This document shows, piece by piece, positions 8,415-17,382 of a stretch of DNA of 64,000 nt. The position numbers and the translations under genes are program-made. Location: positions 496,001-560,000 of the forward strand of contig CAVSCJ010000006.1 in NCBI GenBank assembly GCA_963726435.1, in the 5' to 3' direction. This stretch comes from PALSA-660 sp963726435 (GTDB lineage Bacteria > Actinomycetota > Coriobacteriia > Anaerosomatales > PALSA-660). Positions within the stretch are counted from its first letter, which is position 1. Every line of letters begins with the position of its first letter. The notes under the pieces are model-generated. The model was given only the letters and a program-made list of their open reading frames with translations. It did no database searches and was not told the DNA's origin.

Positions 8415-10271
8415 CTACCTCGACACGTCGACGGTATGGATCGTCCTGTACCTCTTGCCGAACAGCTTGGCGAGGATCTGGCGTGCCGCCGGTCCAGCCA
8501 CCGAGCCGCCGTGGCCGCCCTGCTCGACGATCACGACGACCGCGTACTTGGGCGCGGACGCAGGGGCGTAGCACGCGAACAGCGCGTAGTCGTCCTTGCC
8601 CTTGACCTGCGCGGTGCCGGTCTTGCCGGCCACGGAGACTCCGAACCCGCGGAAGGACCCCGCGCCGGTGCCGACGGTCGTCGCGTTGACCAGTGCGTGG
8701 CGCAGGGTCGCCAGATTGGCCGCGCTCAGCCCCGGGTCGGATACGACGGTCACGCTCGCGGCCACGGAGGCCGAGCCGTCGGGGCCGAGAACCGCATCCA
8801 GGACGTGGGGCCGCACGACCTTGCCGCCGTTGGCGAACGTCGCGTAGGCGCTCGCGAGTTGGAGCGGCGTCAGCAGCAGGTCTCCCTGCCCGATGGCCAT
8901 GTTGACCGTGTCGCCGGGAAGCCACTGCTGGTACTCGGGGTAGTTCTTGTTGTAGGCCTTCTTCCACGCGATGTCCGGAACGCGACCCGAGACCTCGCCG
9001 GCGAGGTCGATCCCCAGCTTCGAGCCCAGCCCGATCGTGCGTGCGAAGTCCTGCAGCTTCTCTCCCTTGGCGTCGTAGAAGCGTTTGCCGACGTTGTAGA
9101 AGTAGCCGTCGCAGGACTGGGTGATCGCGCCGTTCAGGCTCTCCCATCCATGGCCGGAGTGGTTCCAGCACCACTTGCCCCACTGCTTGCCCATCCCGGT
9201 CCAGAAGCCGGGGCAGTTGAAGCTGGTGGACGGCTTGATCAGGCCGGCCTGGAGCCCAGCCATCGCGACGATGGACTTGAAGGTGGACGCCGGCGGGTAG
9301 GCCGCCATGATCGCCCGGTTGTTGAGCGGATACTCCGAGGACTTCGCGTTCAACTGGTCCCAATCCGCCTGGCTGATCCCGCCGAGGAAGAGTGAAGGAT
9401 CGTAGGTCGGAGCGCTCGCCATGGCGACCACGGCGCCGGTATTGACGTCGAGGACGACCGCAGCGCCCGCCTTGGACTTCCTGAAGCCCTGCCGGTGCGC
9501 CTCAGCGATCGCGTCGGCCAGCGCCTTCTCCGCCACGGCCTGGACATCCTTGTTGATGGTTAGCCGGATGTCCTTGCCCGCGCGGGGGGCGCCTTCGGCA
9601 AGTACTTGGCGTATCCGACCCTGGTTGTCCACCTCGAGGCGACGGAACCCCTTCTCGCCCTGGAGCACTTTGTCGTAGAAGGCCTCGACGCCGGACTTCC
9701 CGACAACGTCCCCGATCTTCGCATCGGGAAGGGTCGCAGCCGTCAGCTGGTCCTCGGAGACCTCGCCGGTGTAGCCCAGCACGTGCGCCCCCAGACTCCC
9801 TCCGGGGTACACGCGTACGGCGGATTCCTCCACCGCGACACCAGGGAACTCGGCCGCATGCTCGACGATGTAGGACGCCGCCTGGATGGGAACGTCGATC
9901 TTCAGGACGCGCGGCGCCAGCCGCTGCTGCTTGTCGGAGGCGAGCTTCTTCTCGATGTCGGCGGCCGGGATCCCGATCACCGTGGATAGCCGCGCAACGA
10001 GCGTCGCATCCTCCGAAACGGTCGCCTGTGCCGTGACGGCCATCACCGGGCGGTTCGTGACCAGCGAACGCCCCTTCACGTCGAGGATGCGACCGCGCGC
10101 CGCGGGCAGCGAGACCTCGCGGATGCGATTTCCCTCCGCCGCGACCGCGAAGGCGTTGCCCGAAAGGACCTGCATGCTCCACAACCGCGCCGACAGCGCA
10201 CCCAGCATCACCAGGACGATCACGCCTAGTACGGCGAATCGTCCCTTCAGCGACTGGCGGAATGTGGTCAT
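8415..10271 (-). CDS. mrdA: Penicillin-binding protein 2 (elongation transpeptidase)
   Basis: Class B PBP that cross-links peptidoglycan during elongation. An N-terminal membrane anchor (about residues 12-30) is followed by the PBP dimerisation domain (PAARGRILDVKGRSLVTNR near 57-74) and the transpeptidase domain. The catalytic serine is in STFK (S329, K332). The second motif is SCD (386-388) in place of the more common SxN, as is frequent in PBP2. The third motif is KTGTAQ near the C-terminus. At 618 residues it has normal length and lies between mreD and rodA. Confidence 0.95.
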   Translation of the reverse strand: MTTFRQSLKGRFAVLGVIVLVMLGALSARLWSMQVLSGNAFAVAAEGNRIREVSLPAARGRILDVKGRSLVTNRPVMAVTAQATVSEDATLVARLSTVIGIPAADIEKKLASDKQQRLAPRVLKIDVPIQAASYIVEHAAEFPGVAVEESAVRVYPGGSLGAHVLGYTGEVSEDQLTAATLPDAKIGDVVGKSGVEAFYDKVLQGEKGFRRLEVDNQGRIRQVLAEGAPRAGKDIRLTINKDVQAVAEKALADAIAEAHRQGFRKSKAGAAVVLDVNTGAVVAMASAPTYDPSLFLGGISQADWDQLNAKSSEYPLNNRAIMAAYPPASTFKSIVAMAGLQAGLIKPSTSFNCPGFWTGMGKQWGKWCWNHSGHGWESLNGAITQSCDGYFYNVGKRFYDAKGEKLQDFARTIGLGSKLGIDLAGEVSGRVPDIAWKKAYNKNYPEYQQWLPGDTVNMAIGQGDLLLTPLQLASAYATFANGGKVVRPHVLDAVLGPDGSASVAASVTVVSDPGLSAANLATLRHALVNATTVGTGAGSFRGFGVSVAGKTGTAQVKGKDDYALFACYAPASAPKYAVVVIVEQGGHGGSVAGPAARQILAKLFGKRYRTIHTVDVSR

Positions 10272-10368
10272 CCTGGTCCTTCGGATATCGGCCTCATGAA
10301 CGGTCCCTCACGCGTAGTACCTCGACTGGCGCCCGTCGTGCGGGTGGTGCGGTCGTTTCTCGAACTCC

Positions 10369-10881
10369 TCACGCCAGACGGCGGAAGGACCTCATCGGTC
10401 GCTCGGCCCGCAATATGCGCGCCAACCATGGATAGGCGAGCACGGCGAGAACGGTGTGGTATAGAGCCGACGGGATCATTACGGTCACGATGTCTCGCCA
10501 GAACGTGGCGCCGAGGCCGAGCACAGCGAGCACGATCCCGTTGGCCAGTTCCGCCGAGAGGCTCGCCACCGCCACGATCGTCACCGGCAGCAGCCAGCCC
10601 TCCGCGAACAGGTTGGCCGAGAGCATACCGGTCGTGTAGCCGACCACCGACAGGACCAAGGCGTACGGCCCCACGATCGAGGTGCCGAGCAGGTCGAAGA
10701 CGAGGCCGCCGATGAAGCCGGAGACTCCCCCTGCCACGGGACCCTCCACGAAGGCCAGCGTCACCACGACTAGGAAGATGAAGTTCGGCACGACGCCGAA
10801 GAGCGCCAGGTGCGGCGCGAGCGAGACCTGCAGGATGGCCGCGACGGCCAGCGCGATGGCCGCGGTGAGCGCCTTGCTCAT
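10369..10881 (-). CDS. mreD: Rod shape-determining protein MreD
   Basis: 170-residue, strongly hydrophobic protein with about five membrane helices, the usual MreD size and profile. It is thought to anchor the MreBC-RodA-PBP2 elongation machinery. It carries the family-like segments FIGGLVFDLLG and PSALYHTVLAVLAYPWL. Its start overlaps the stop of mreC by 4 nt (10878-10881), indicating coupled translation. Assignment rests mostly on hydropathy plus position between mreC and mrdA. Confidence 0.9.
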   Translation of the reverse strand: MSKALTAAIALAVAAILQVSLAPHLALFGVVPNFIFLVVVTLAFVEGPVAGGVSGFIGGLVFDLLGTSIVGPYALVLSVVGYTTGMLSANLFAEGWLLPVTIVAVASLSAELANGIVLAVLGLGATFWRDIVTVMIPSALYHTVLAVLAYPWLARILRAERPMRSFRRLA

Positions 10882-11744
10882 TCGCCGCCTCCTGGCTGGG
10901 ACGATGCCGCCGCGCTGCCGACTATCACGAGCACCTCTTCGATCCTCTCGATGTCCACGCGCGACGCGACGGTGATCGAAGTGAACAGGTCCGTCTGCTG
11001 GGCGGACACCTCCGTCACCTCACCGACGACGATGTCCTTCGGGTAGACCCCGCCGAGCCCGGAAGTGAGCAGCACGTCTCCGATGACCGGCGCGGCGCTC
11101 TTGCCAACGAACTCGAGTTGTAGCGGACCCTGGAGGGAACCGCGAACGATGCCGTTGACGCGCGTCCTCTGAACGAGGACGGCCACGCCGCTGTCGGCGT
11201 CGGTGATCAGAAGCACGCGCGCGCTCCACGGCGTGATGTCCACGACCTGCCCGACCAGGCCGCCCGCTGCGATGACGGCGTCACCTTTCTCGACGCCGCT
11301 GCTCGTCCCGCGGTCGATCAGGATCGAGCGCTGCCGGGTATCCGTCGGCCTGCCGATGACACGCGCGCCGACGGTCTTGAGGTCCTGCGTGTTCGCGAAG
11401 TCGACCAGCGCACGGATCCTCTCGTTCTCGAGCCTCGCTTCCTCGAGGGCGGCAAGCCGCTGCTTGAGGCTGAGGTTCTGCGCCTTCATCGCCTCGTAGT
11501 CGGAGCGACTCATGCCCAAACCTCCGAGCCATCCCCCGATCGCCCGGATGGGGGTGGTGAGGAAGGTCCCGGCGACAGCGAACGGCTGGCTTACAGCCAC
11601 GGTCCCGCGCCTGAGCACGTGCAGCGGCCCGGCATCGCCTTCGCGGTACCACAGGGTCGTCACGATAAGAGCGGCCACAACGAGGCCCACGAGCAGGAGA
11701 GGCCTGCCCGCGCCGCGGCGGGTGTCGATCTCGAGGCGTTTCAC
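10878..11744 (-). CDS. mreC: Rod shape-determining protein MreC
   Basis: 288-residue bitopic protein: a short cytoplasmic N-terminus, one membrane helix (about residues 16-33, LLLVGLVVAALIVTTLW), a coiled coil (about 80-115) and the beta-rich periplasmic-type MreC domain with RSILIDRGTSSGVEKGDAV. It scaffolds the elongasome outside the membrane. The order mreB-mreC-mreD with 4-nt overlap to mreD is standard. The end is a short Ser/Gly tail. Confidence 0.95.
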   Translation of the reverse strand: MKRLEIDTRRGAGRPLLLVGLVVAALIVTTLWYREGDAGPLHVLRRGTVAVSQPFAVAGTFLTTPIRAIGGWLGGLGMSRSDYEAMKAQNLSLKQRLAALEEARLENERIRALVDFANTQDLKTVGARVIGRPTDTRQRSILIDRGTSSGVEKGDAVIAAGGLVGQVVDITPWSARVLLITDADSGVAVLVQRTRVNGIVRGSLQGPLQLEFVGKSAAPVIGDVLLTSGLGGVYPKDIVVGEVTEVSAQQTDLFTSITVASRVDIERIEEVLVIVGSAAASSQPGGGE

Positions 11745-11780
11745 TTCAGGCGGCTTCCGTCTCCTCTGCCGCCCCGCGTA

Positions 11781-12821
11781 CTAGCGCGAGACGGTGAGGA
11801 CCTTCTTCAGAACGTCGATCTCCTCGAGCGCCATCGCAGAGCCCAGGACGACGTTGATGAGTGCGTTCTCCGAGACGTGCACCGGGATGCCGGTCTCCGA
11901 CTTGATCCGTTCGTCCAAGCCCTTGAGCAGCGCTCCGCCGCCGGTGAGCACGATGCCGAACTCCATCACGTCGCCGGACAACTCCGGAGGGGTCTCCTCC
12001 AGCGTCGCCTTCACTGCCTGCACGATCGCATTGGTCGGGTCCTCGACCGCGGTGCGGACCTCTTCGCTGGAGATCGTCAGCGTGCGCGGAAGCCCCGTCT
12101 GCAGGTCGCGTCCGCGGATCTCCACGTCCAACTCCTCGGAGAGCGGATAGGCGCTCCCGATCTCGAACTTCATCTCTTCGGCGGTGCGCTCGCCGATCAG
12201 CACGTTGTACTCGCGCTTCACGTGGGCGACGATCGCCTCGTCGAACTCGTCGCCGCCGATCCGGATCGATTGTGCAACGACTATGCCGCCGAGGGAGATC
12301 ACTGCGACCTCGGTCGTTCCCCCTCCGATGTCGACGACCATGTTCCCGGTCGGCTCCTGGATCGGAAGCCCCGCGCCGATGGCCGCGGCCATGGGCTCCT
12401 CGATCAGGAAGGCCGCTCGGGCTCCCGCCTGCATGGTCGCCTCGAACACGGCGCGCTTCTCGACCTCGGTCACCCCTGAGGGCACACAGACGACGACCCG
12501 AGGCTTGGGTTGCCACGGGAAGCGCTTCACGCGCGTCTTGTTGATGAAGTACCGCAGCATCGCCTCCGTGACCTCGAAGTCTGCGATGACCCCGTCCTTG
12601 AGCGGCCGGATGGCGACGATGGATCCCGGCGTCCGGCCGAGCATGCGCTTGGCCTCGATGCCGACGGCAAGGACGCGCTTGCTGTCCTTCTCGACTGCGA
12701 CGACCGAGGGCTCGATCAGCACGATCCCGCGACCCCGGACCGACACGAGCGTGTTGGCGGTCCCAAGATCGACCGCCATGTCGGAACCCCAGGAGTTGAA
12801 GAACATGTCGATCAGCGACAC
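11781..12821 (-). CDS. mreB: Rod shape-determining protein MreB (bacterial actin)
   Basis: 346-residue actin-like ATPase that guides the elongation machinery. ATP-binding motifs are intact: phosphate-1 DLGTANTLV near the N-terminus, phosphate-2 DIGGGTTEVAVI, adenosine motif LTGGGALLKGL. I place the start at GTG 12821 (SLIDMFFNSWGSDMAVDLG), preceded by agagga at good spacing; upstream in-frame text is not MreB-like. It is first gene of the shape operon, 36 nt before mreC. Confidence 0.96.
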   Translation of the reverse strand: MSLIDMFFNSWGSDMAVDLGTANTLVSVRGRGIVLIEPSVVAVEKDSKRVLAVGIEAKRMLGRTPGSIVAIRPLKDGVIADFEVTEAMLRYFINKTRVKRFPWQPKPRVVVCVPSGVTEVEKRAVFEATMQAGARAAFLIEEPMAAAIGAGLPIQEPTGNMVVDIGGGTTEVAVISLGGIVVAQSIRIGGDEFDEAIVAHVKREYNVLIGERTAEEMKFEIGSAYPLSEELDVEIRGRDLQTGLPRTLTISSEEVRTAVEDPTNAIVQAVKATLEETPPELSGDVMEFGIVLTGGGALLKGLDERIKSETGIPVHVSENALINVVLGSAMALEEIDVLKKVLTVSR

Positions 12822-12927
12822 ATCGGATCCTCTCGCGGGCACTGCACCCGTCGTCTGCACGTGGCAAGAACGGTGGCCTGAGGGCGCACGGACACGCACG
12901 CATGTGCGCGCGACCCTCGTGGAGTCT

Positions 12928-12956
12928 AGCATAGCGGGAGCGTAATCCCTGTTCAC
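12928..12956 (-). promoter_or_regulatory. Putative promoter of the mreB operon
   Basis: Minus-strand GTGAAC (12951-12956) and TATGCT (12928-12933) are 17 nt apart, about 107 nt upstream of mreB in the 220-nt radC-mreB gap. The -10 is good and the -35 weak. Confidence 0.4.
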
Positions 12957-13041
12957 GAGCGTGGCGTTGCCGTGGAGTCGGCGTGTGCGCGGGCGTTCGA
13001 TCAAGCCTGACTGCGCAGGCTGGGAGCTTGGGCGGCGTTGG

Positions 13042-13704
13042 TCAGAGGACGCCCATGTCTCTCAATGACACGTGGGCGCCGCCGTCGCCGATGACCACGT
13101 GGTCGAGCAGCTCGATGCCAAGGACCTCCCCGGCTTTGGCGAGCCGGCGCGTGAGTTGCAGATCAGCGCCCGAGGGCGTGGGGTCCCCGCTCGGATGGTT
13201 GTGCACCACTACGACCGACGCGGCCGAGACGCGGACCGCCTCCTTGAACAGCTCGCGCGGGTGGACGATCGAGGCGTTGAGGGATCCCACCGAGACCTCC
13301 ACCATCCGCAGCAGCCGGTTCTTGGTGGACAGCGCCAACGCCCAGAAGTGCTCGCGGTCCAGCCCGCGCAGCTGCGTCGCGCACAAGCGCACGACGTCCT
13401 CGGGCGTGCTCACGACCGGACGTTCGGATGCGGGCCACGCCGACGCGCGCCGGGCGAGTTCCAGGCAGGCGAGCAGTCGGGCGGCCCCGGCGGGACCCAC
13501 GCCTCGGACTCGGACCAGCTCCTCCGCGGACACGCGCCAGAGCCCGTCGGGAGAGTTCTGCCCTTCGATGACCGCACGCCCGACGTCGTCGCGCCCCTTC
13601 GCCACCACCAGCGACACCAAGGCGGCGTCCGAGAGCGATTCTGCGCGGCCGCACAGGACCGCGTCCCGCGAGTCGGGCGGACGTTCGAGCAGGCGCGGAG
13701 CCAA
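13042..13704 (-). CDS. radC: RadC/JAB-domain protein
   Basis: 220-residue RadC-family protein. A helix-hairpin-helix region (VRVRGVGPAGAARLL) is followed by a JAB1/MPN metalloprotease-like domain with the complete zinc motif HNHPSGDPTPS...D. The old DNA-repair role is disputed and its real function is unknown. The start is probably the TTG at 13704, behind a run of Gs, 19 nt after the Gx gene. A radC gene just upstream of mreB is a common arrangement in Gram-positive bacteria. Confidence 0.9.
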   Translation of the reverse strand: MAPRLLERPPDSRDAVLCGRAESLSDAALVSLVVAKGRDDVGRAVIEGQNSPDGLWRVSAEELVRVRGVGPAGAARLLACLELARRASAWPASERPVVSTPEDVVRLCATQLRGLDREHFWALALSTKNRLLRMVEVSVGSLNASIVHPRELFKEAVRVSAASVVVVHNHPSGDPTPSGADLQLTRRLAKAGEVLGIELLDHVVIGDGGAHVSLRDMGVL

Positions 13705-13723
13705 TCCCCCACCGTTCCTTCCC

Positions 13724-14260
13724 CTACCGTGTGACGAACTGCGTTTCCACGAGGGGAAGGCGCGTCAGAAGGAGACGGGACGAGTATCCGATCACGAGCC
13801 CGCAGGCGAGCGCGAGAAGGAGCGAGACCGGCGCGAGCAGCAGGGGCGCGGCGGTTCCTGTGAAGAGCGAGGCGACGACGAGCTGGGCGGACACATGGGC
13901 CGCTGCGCCCCCCACCGACCATCCGATGGGCGACACGGAGGCGCGCCCGGCCAGCCAAGCCATCGCGGCCCACGAGGCGACGGCGCCGGCGAGCGCCATC
14001 GCGAAGCCGGGCCCGCCGAACGCTCCCGTCGCCAGCGCGACGACGAGCACGCGCAGGATGCTGACGCGCAGGGCGCCGGCGCGACCGACCAGCGGCAGCG
14101 CTAGCACGACCGCGAGGTTCGCGAGGCCCAGGCGCACGCCGGGCACCGGCAGCGCCGGCACCAACAAGGTCTCGACGATCCCCAGGATCGCGCCGACCGC
14201 GACGAGCATGGCGACCGTCGCAACGGCTCTCGCGCTAGCGGATGAGGGCGTCGGGCGCAT
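13724..14260 (-). CDS. Gx transporter family protein (heptaprenyl diphosphate synthase component I type)
   Basis: 178-residue hydrophobic protein with about five helices. The segment LLVPALPVPGVRLGLANLAVVLALPLVG (shortened here to its features: Pro-rich loop then GLANLA) matches the Gx transporter/HepS component I-type family, often found after rnf operons beside a NusG domain II gene. The ATG at 14260 overlaps the corrected end of the NusG-II gene by 26 nt. In the raw sequence the two appear fused because of a frameshift upstream. The substrate is unknown; export or import of a cofactor or prenyl precursor is speculation. Confidence 0.75.
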   Translation of the reverse strand: MRPTPSSASARAVATVAMLVAVGAILGIVETLLVPALPVPGVRLGLANLAVVLALPLVGRAGALRVSILRVLVVALATGAFGGPGFAMALAGAVASWAAMAWLAGRASVSPIGWSVGGAAAHVSAQLVVASLFTGTAAPLLLAPVSLLLALACGLVIGYSSRLLLTRLPLVETQFVTR

Positions 14261-14596
14261 CGGCCCTGCCTCCGATCCGAACGGTGACGCCGTTCGGCGC
14301 GCACACGATGGCGTCCCCCGCTGCTTCGATCGCTCCGCGCGCGGACGCACAGGTCGATCGCGGCAGCCTGACTCGGCCACACGGACCGAGCCGTCCTCGA
14401 CGACCACCGTGACCGTGCTCTCGAGACCGGTCAGCTCCAGCGTCCGCGGGGTGTCGAGCGGGACTCGATAAGTGGCGTTCGGTCCCGTGACGACCGCGAT
14501 CGCCGCGTCGCCGCCGGCGGCCATGCCGGCCAGCGGCCATGCGGCGATCGCCAGCACCGCCACCACTGCGATGACTATGCGGTCGCCGCGTGTCAC
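14235..14596 (-). CDS. NusG domain II-containing protein; apparent frameshift
   Basis: Small protein with an N-terminal membrane helix (IVIAVVAVLAIAAWPLAG) and one extracytoplasmic NusG-II domain, a type usually encoded beside rnf genes. The N-terminal part ends SVRVAESGCRDR; the conserved rest (CASARGAIEAAGDAIVCAPN, then GVTVRIGG) lies in another frame ending with TAG at 14235-14237. One missing base near 14352 explains this and restores a C-x4-C spacing typical of the family, giving 120 residues. The GTG start at 14596 overlaps the rnfB TGA as GTGA. Without correction the frame runs into the Gx gene and looks like a 290-residue fusion. Confidence 0.75.
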
Positions 14597-15538
14597 GCGT
14601 CGGCCCCCACGGGCTGTTCGGGAGCCTCCGCCTCACGCTTCGCTCTGGCGGCCGAGGCGGCGACCTCGTCGACTGCGAAGCCCAGGTACTTGTTGGCGAG
14701 CCCGTCGACCTTGTCGGCGGATGACGCCGCCTCGCGACCGTACACGTCGATGCAGAACTGCGGGCAGGCGTCGACGCATGCGTAGCACGAGATGCACAGC
14801 GCCGGATCGAGCACCGCCAACCCATCGACGACCGTCATCGCACCGGTGGGGCAGGCCTTCTCGCACTTCTTGCAGGCGATGCAGCACATGGAGCAGACCG
14901 CGCGGCGGTCCTTCACCGACTCGCGCGACGCGCAGCGCACGGCCACCCCCGACTGGTCGTCGACCAGTCTGGAGCAGTCCGTTCGCCCCGCGCGGGCACT
15001 CCTTGACGCAGATGCCGCACCCGGTGCACTTCACGAGGTCGATGACGGGCAATCCGCGCTCGTCGAGATGCATGGCGTCGAACGGGCACGCCTTGACGCA
15101 GTCGCCGAAACCGAAGCACCCGGCCGGGCAGGCGATGCTGCCCCCGGCCAGCTTGGCGACCGCCGCGCAGCTCTTCAGCCCCGCGTACTCGTAGGCATCG
15201 CGGGTGTTGGTCCCGCCGCCGCAGTGGCGCACGGCCACCACGGGGATGAACTCGCAGGTCTGCCCGAGGATCTCGGCGATGGCCTCGGCGGTGGACTTGC
15301 CGCCCGCGACGCACGTGGTCGCGGGAGAATGGCCCGCGGCGATGGACTCGGCCGCGGCGAAACAGGACGGATTGCCGCATGCGCCGCAGTTGGCGCCCGG
15401 CAACAGGTTCAGGATCGCCTCTACGTTCGGGTCGACCGCGATAGCGAACTTCTGGGCCGCGGTCGCCAGCAGCGCCACCGAGATGACGCCCAGGACCGAG
15501 AGGGCCGCGACCGCCTTCAGCATGAGTGCAAAGTCCAC
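14593..15538 (-). CDS. rnfB: Rnf complex subunit RnfB (iron-sulfur); apparent frameshift
   Basis: Ferredoxin-like entry subunit of the ion-pumping ferredoxin:NAD oxidoreductase. An N-terminal membrane helix is followed by a 4Fe-4S motif (NCGACGNPSCF...C) and 4Fe-4S ferredoxin motifs CFGFGDCVKACP and CTGCGICVKECP. Two more lie after the break: CIACKKCEKACP and CISCYACVDACP. The frame breaks after CPRGANGLLQ; removing one base near 14968 continues LVDDQSGVAVRCASRESVKD and gives 314 residues. Both halves are clearly RnfB, so the break is probably artefactual. It starts 12 nt after rnfA and ends overlapping the NusG-II gene. Confidence 0.88.
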
Positions 15539-15550
15539 GTCGCCTCCCCC

Positions 15551-16171
15551 CTACAGCCCGAAGAGCGAGCCGAGCCCGATGTACCCGATCGAGAGCAGAG
15601 CCGCGGCCATGAAGGCCATCGGCGTGCCCTTGAGCACTCCGGGGACCGGAGCGAGCTCCAGCCGCTCCCGCAGCGCGGTGAAGCAGAGCAGAGCGAATCC
15701 GTAGCCGAGCGCCACGCCCAGGGTGTAGATCAGGTTCTCTCCCAGCGTGAAGCCGTACGCCATGTTCATCTTGAAGAAGCCCGGCTTGACCGCCTCGGTG
15801 GCCGCCGCGAGCACGGCGCAGTTCGTGGTGATGAGCGGCAGGTAGATTCCCATGGCGCGGTAGAGGGCTGGAGAGTACTTGCGCAGGTACATCTCGACGA
15901 ACTGCACGAGCGCCGCTATGACCAAGATGAACGCCGGGATGTAGAGGAACTCCCCCACGCCGAGCGGCTTGAGCATGCCGTAGTAGGCGATCCAGGTCGC
16001 CGTCGAGGCCAGCATCATCACGAAGATCACCGCGAGCGACATGCCGATCGACGTGTGCATGTTGTCGGAGATGCCGAAGAAGCTGCATAGCGCGATGAAC
16101 CGCGTGAGCAGGATGTTGTTCACGAGCGCGGCGCCGACGAGCAGCAGAGCGAGTTGCGTGACGGCGTTCAC
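15551..16171 (-). CDS. rnfA: Rnf complex membrane subunit RnfA
   Basis: 206-residue integral membrane protein with six predicted helices, homologous to RnfE/NqrDE. Signature stretches include NNILLTRFIALCSFFG near the N-terminus and ITTNCAVLAAATEAVK in the middle; the cysteines in these paired half-helices are proposed to hold an intramembrane iron-sulfur centre with RnfE. The GTG start directly abuts the rnfE TAG, so translation is coupled. Confidence 0.95.
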   Translation of the reverse strand: MNAVTQLALLLVGAALVNNILLTRFIALCSFFGISDNMHTSIGMSLAVIFVMMLASTATWIAYYGMLKPLGVGEFLYIPAFILVIAALVQFVEMYLRKYSPALYRAMGIYLPLITTNCAVLAAATEAVKPGFFKMNMAYGFTLGENLIYTLGVALGYGFALLCFTALRERLELAPVPGVLKGTPMAFMAAALLSIGYIGLGSLFGL

Positions 16172-16798
16172 CTACATCGCCCCCTTCCGCGCCGCTAGAC
16201 GCTTGTTCAGAACACGGGAGCCGGCGATGACGAGGCCGAAGATCATGAACGCTCCCGGGAACAGCAGCAGGATGTTCGGCCCGCGGTAGCCGGCGCCGAA
16301 CGTGAACAGCGTGTTCCCGAGGAACGAGAGCTTCCCGCTGCCGAACAGCTCGCGGAACGCGCCCATGCCGGCGATGATCGCCGTGTAGCCCAGACCCATC
16401 CCGATGCCGTCCGCTATCGAGAGCATGACGCCGTTGTGGTACGCGTAGGCCTCAGCGCGACCGAGGACGATGCAGTTGACGACGATGAGCGGGATCCAGA
16501 CCCCCAGGAATGTGTAGATGGTCGGGAAGAACGCCTTGAGCACGAGGTCGACGATGGTCACGAACGCCGCGATGACCACGATGAATATCGGGATCCGGAC
16601 CTCGTCCGGTGTGAACTTGCGGATCGCCGAGATGAGAACGTTGCTCATCACCAGCACGAAGATGACCGAGATCCCCATGAACAGGGAGCCCTCGAACTTC
16701 GTGGAGATGGCCAGGGTCGAGCACAGGCCGATCATCAGGACCGTCAGAGGGTTCTCGAGCGAAAGCCCGTTGCGCAGTGTTGCCATGAACTGCTTCAT
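16172..16798 (-). CDS. rnfE: Rnf complex membrane subunit RnfE
   Basis: 208-residue integral membrane subunit paralogous to RnfA. The N-terminal LENPLTVLMIGLCSTLAIST and the mid-protein VWIPLIVVNCIVLGRAEAY are the two cysteine-bearing half-helices that face those of RnfA. Length and the six-helix profile are normal. It overlaps rnfG by 4 nt upstream and abuts rnfA downstream. Confidence 0.95.
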   Translation of the reverse strand: MKQFMATLRNGLSLENPLTVLMIGLCSTLAISTKFEGSLFMGISVIFVLVMSNVLISAIRKFTPDEVRIPIFIVVIAAFVTIVDLVLKAFFPTIYTFLGVWIPLIVVNCIVLGRAEAYAYHNGVMLSIADGIGMGLGYTAIIAGMGAFRELFGSGKLSFLGNTLFTFGAGYRGPNILLLFPGAFMIFGLVIAGSRVLNKRLAARKGAM

Positions 16799-17382
16799 TT
16801 CGCGCTCACCCCCTCCACTCCGCCGACGGCCGCGAAGGCGGCCAGCGCCGCCTCCACGCCCTTACGGACGCCGCTCGACGACTTCGTGGCTCCGGTGATC
16901 GTATCCACCTTGCGGGCCTCGTCGGGACTCGACAGACCGTTGAACCGCGGCAGGAACGTCTTGTCGTCCACGACCTTGGAGCCGAGCCCCGGAGTCTCGT
17001 TCATCGATACGATGCTGACCGCGACGACTTTCCCGTTCCTATCCACGCCGACAGCCATTCGGATCGGTCCGCCGTAGCCGCGCGATCCGACCAGCAGCCC
17101 GAGTCCGACGCTGTTGCCCGCGCCGTCCAGGGCAAGGGCCACGCCGTCGACCGTGACGTCGCCGGCTGCGGCCTGCGCCTTGGCGATCACGGCCACGTCC
17201 GTCACCTTCGTGAACGTCTTCGCGTCCGGCAGCACCGGGCGCAGCGACTTCGCTTCGGCCTCGGCGGCCTGCTTGTCGATGGGTCCCTTGGTGAACCCGT
17301 AGGTCACGCCGAGCCCGGCCGCCGCGACGATGCAGACGAGCAGTGTCGGCACCCCGAGGCGGATGTACATGTTGTCACGCAT
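16795..17382 (-). CDS. rnfG: Rnf complex FMN subunit RnfG
   Basis: 195-residue subunit with one N-terminal membrane helix and an extracytoplasmic FMN-binding domain. The covalent flavin site is visible as TITGATKSSSGV, where the Thr before Lys-Ser-Ser is the expected attachment point. The family motif NETPGLGSKV is present. Covalent FMN loading needs ApbE, which is not in this window. The start overlaps the rnfD stop by 8 nt. Confidence 0.95.
   Translation of the reverse strand: MRDNMYIRLGVPTLLVCIVAAAGLGVTYGFTKGPIDKQAAEAEAKSLRPVLPDAKTFTKVTDVAVIAKAQAAAGDVTVDGVALALDGAGNSVGLGLLVGSRGYGGPIRMAVGVDRNGKVVAVSIVSMNETPGLGSKVVDDKTFLPRFNGLSSPDEARKVDTITGATKSSSGVRKGVEAALAAFAAVGGVEGVSAK

Noticed and set aside
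7789..9363. 524-residue frame overlapping rodA and mrdA
   Set aside because: Composition is shadow-like, and both underlying genes are standard.
13724..14596. A genuine NusG-II/Gx fusion protein
   Set aside because: The conserved NusG-II end and its own stop codon are present in another frame, so the fusion is a frameshift product.
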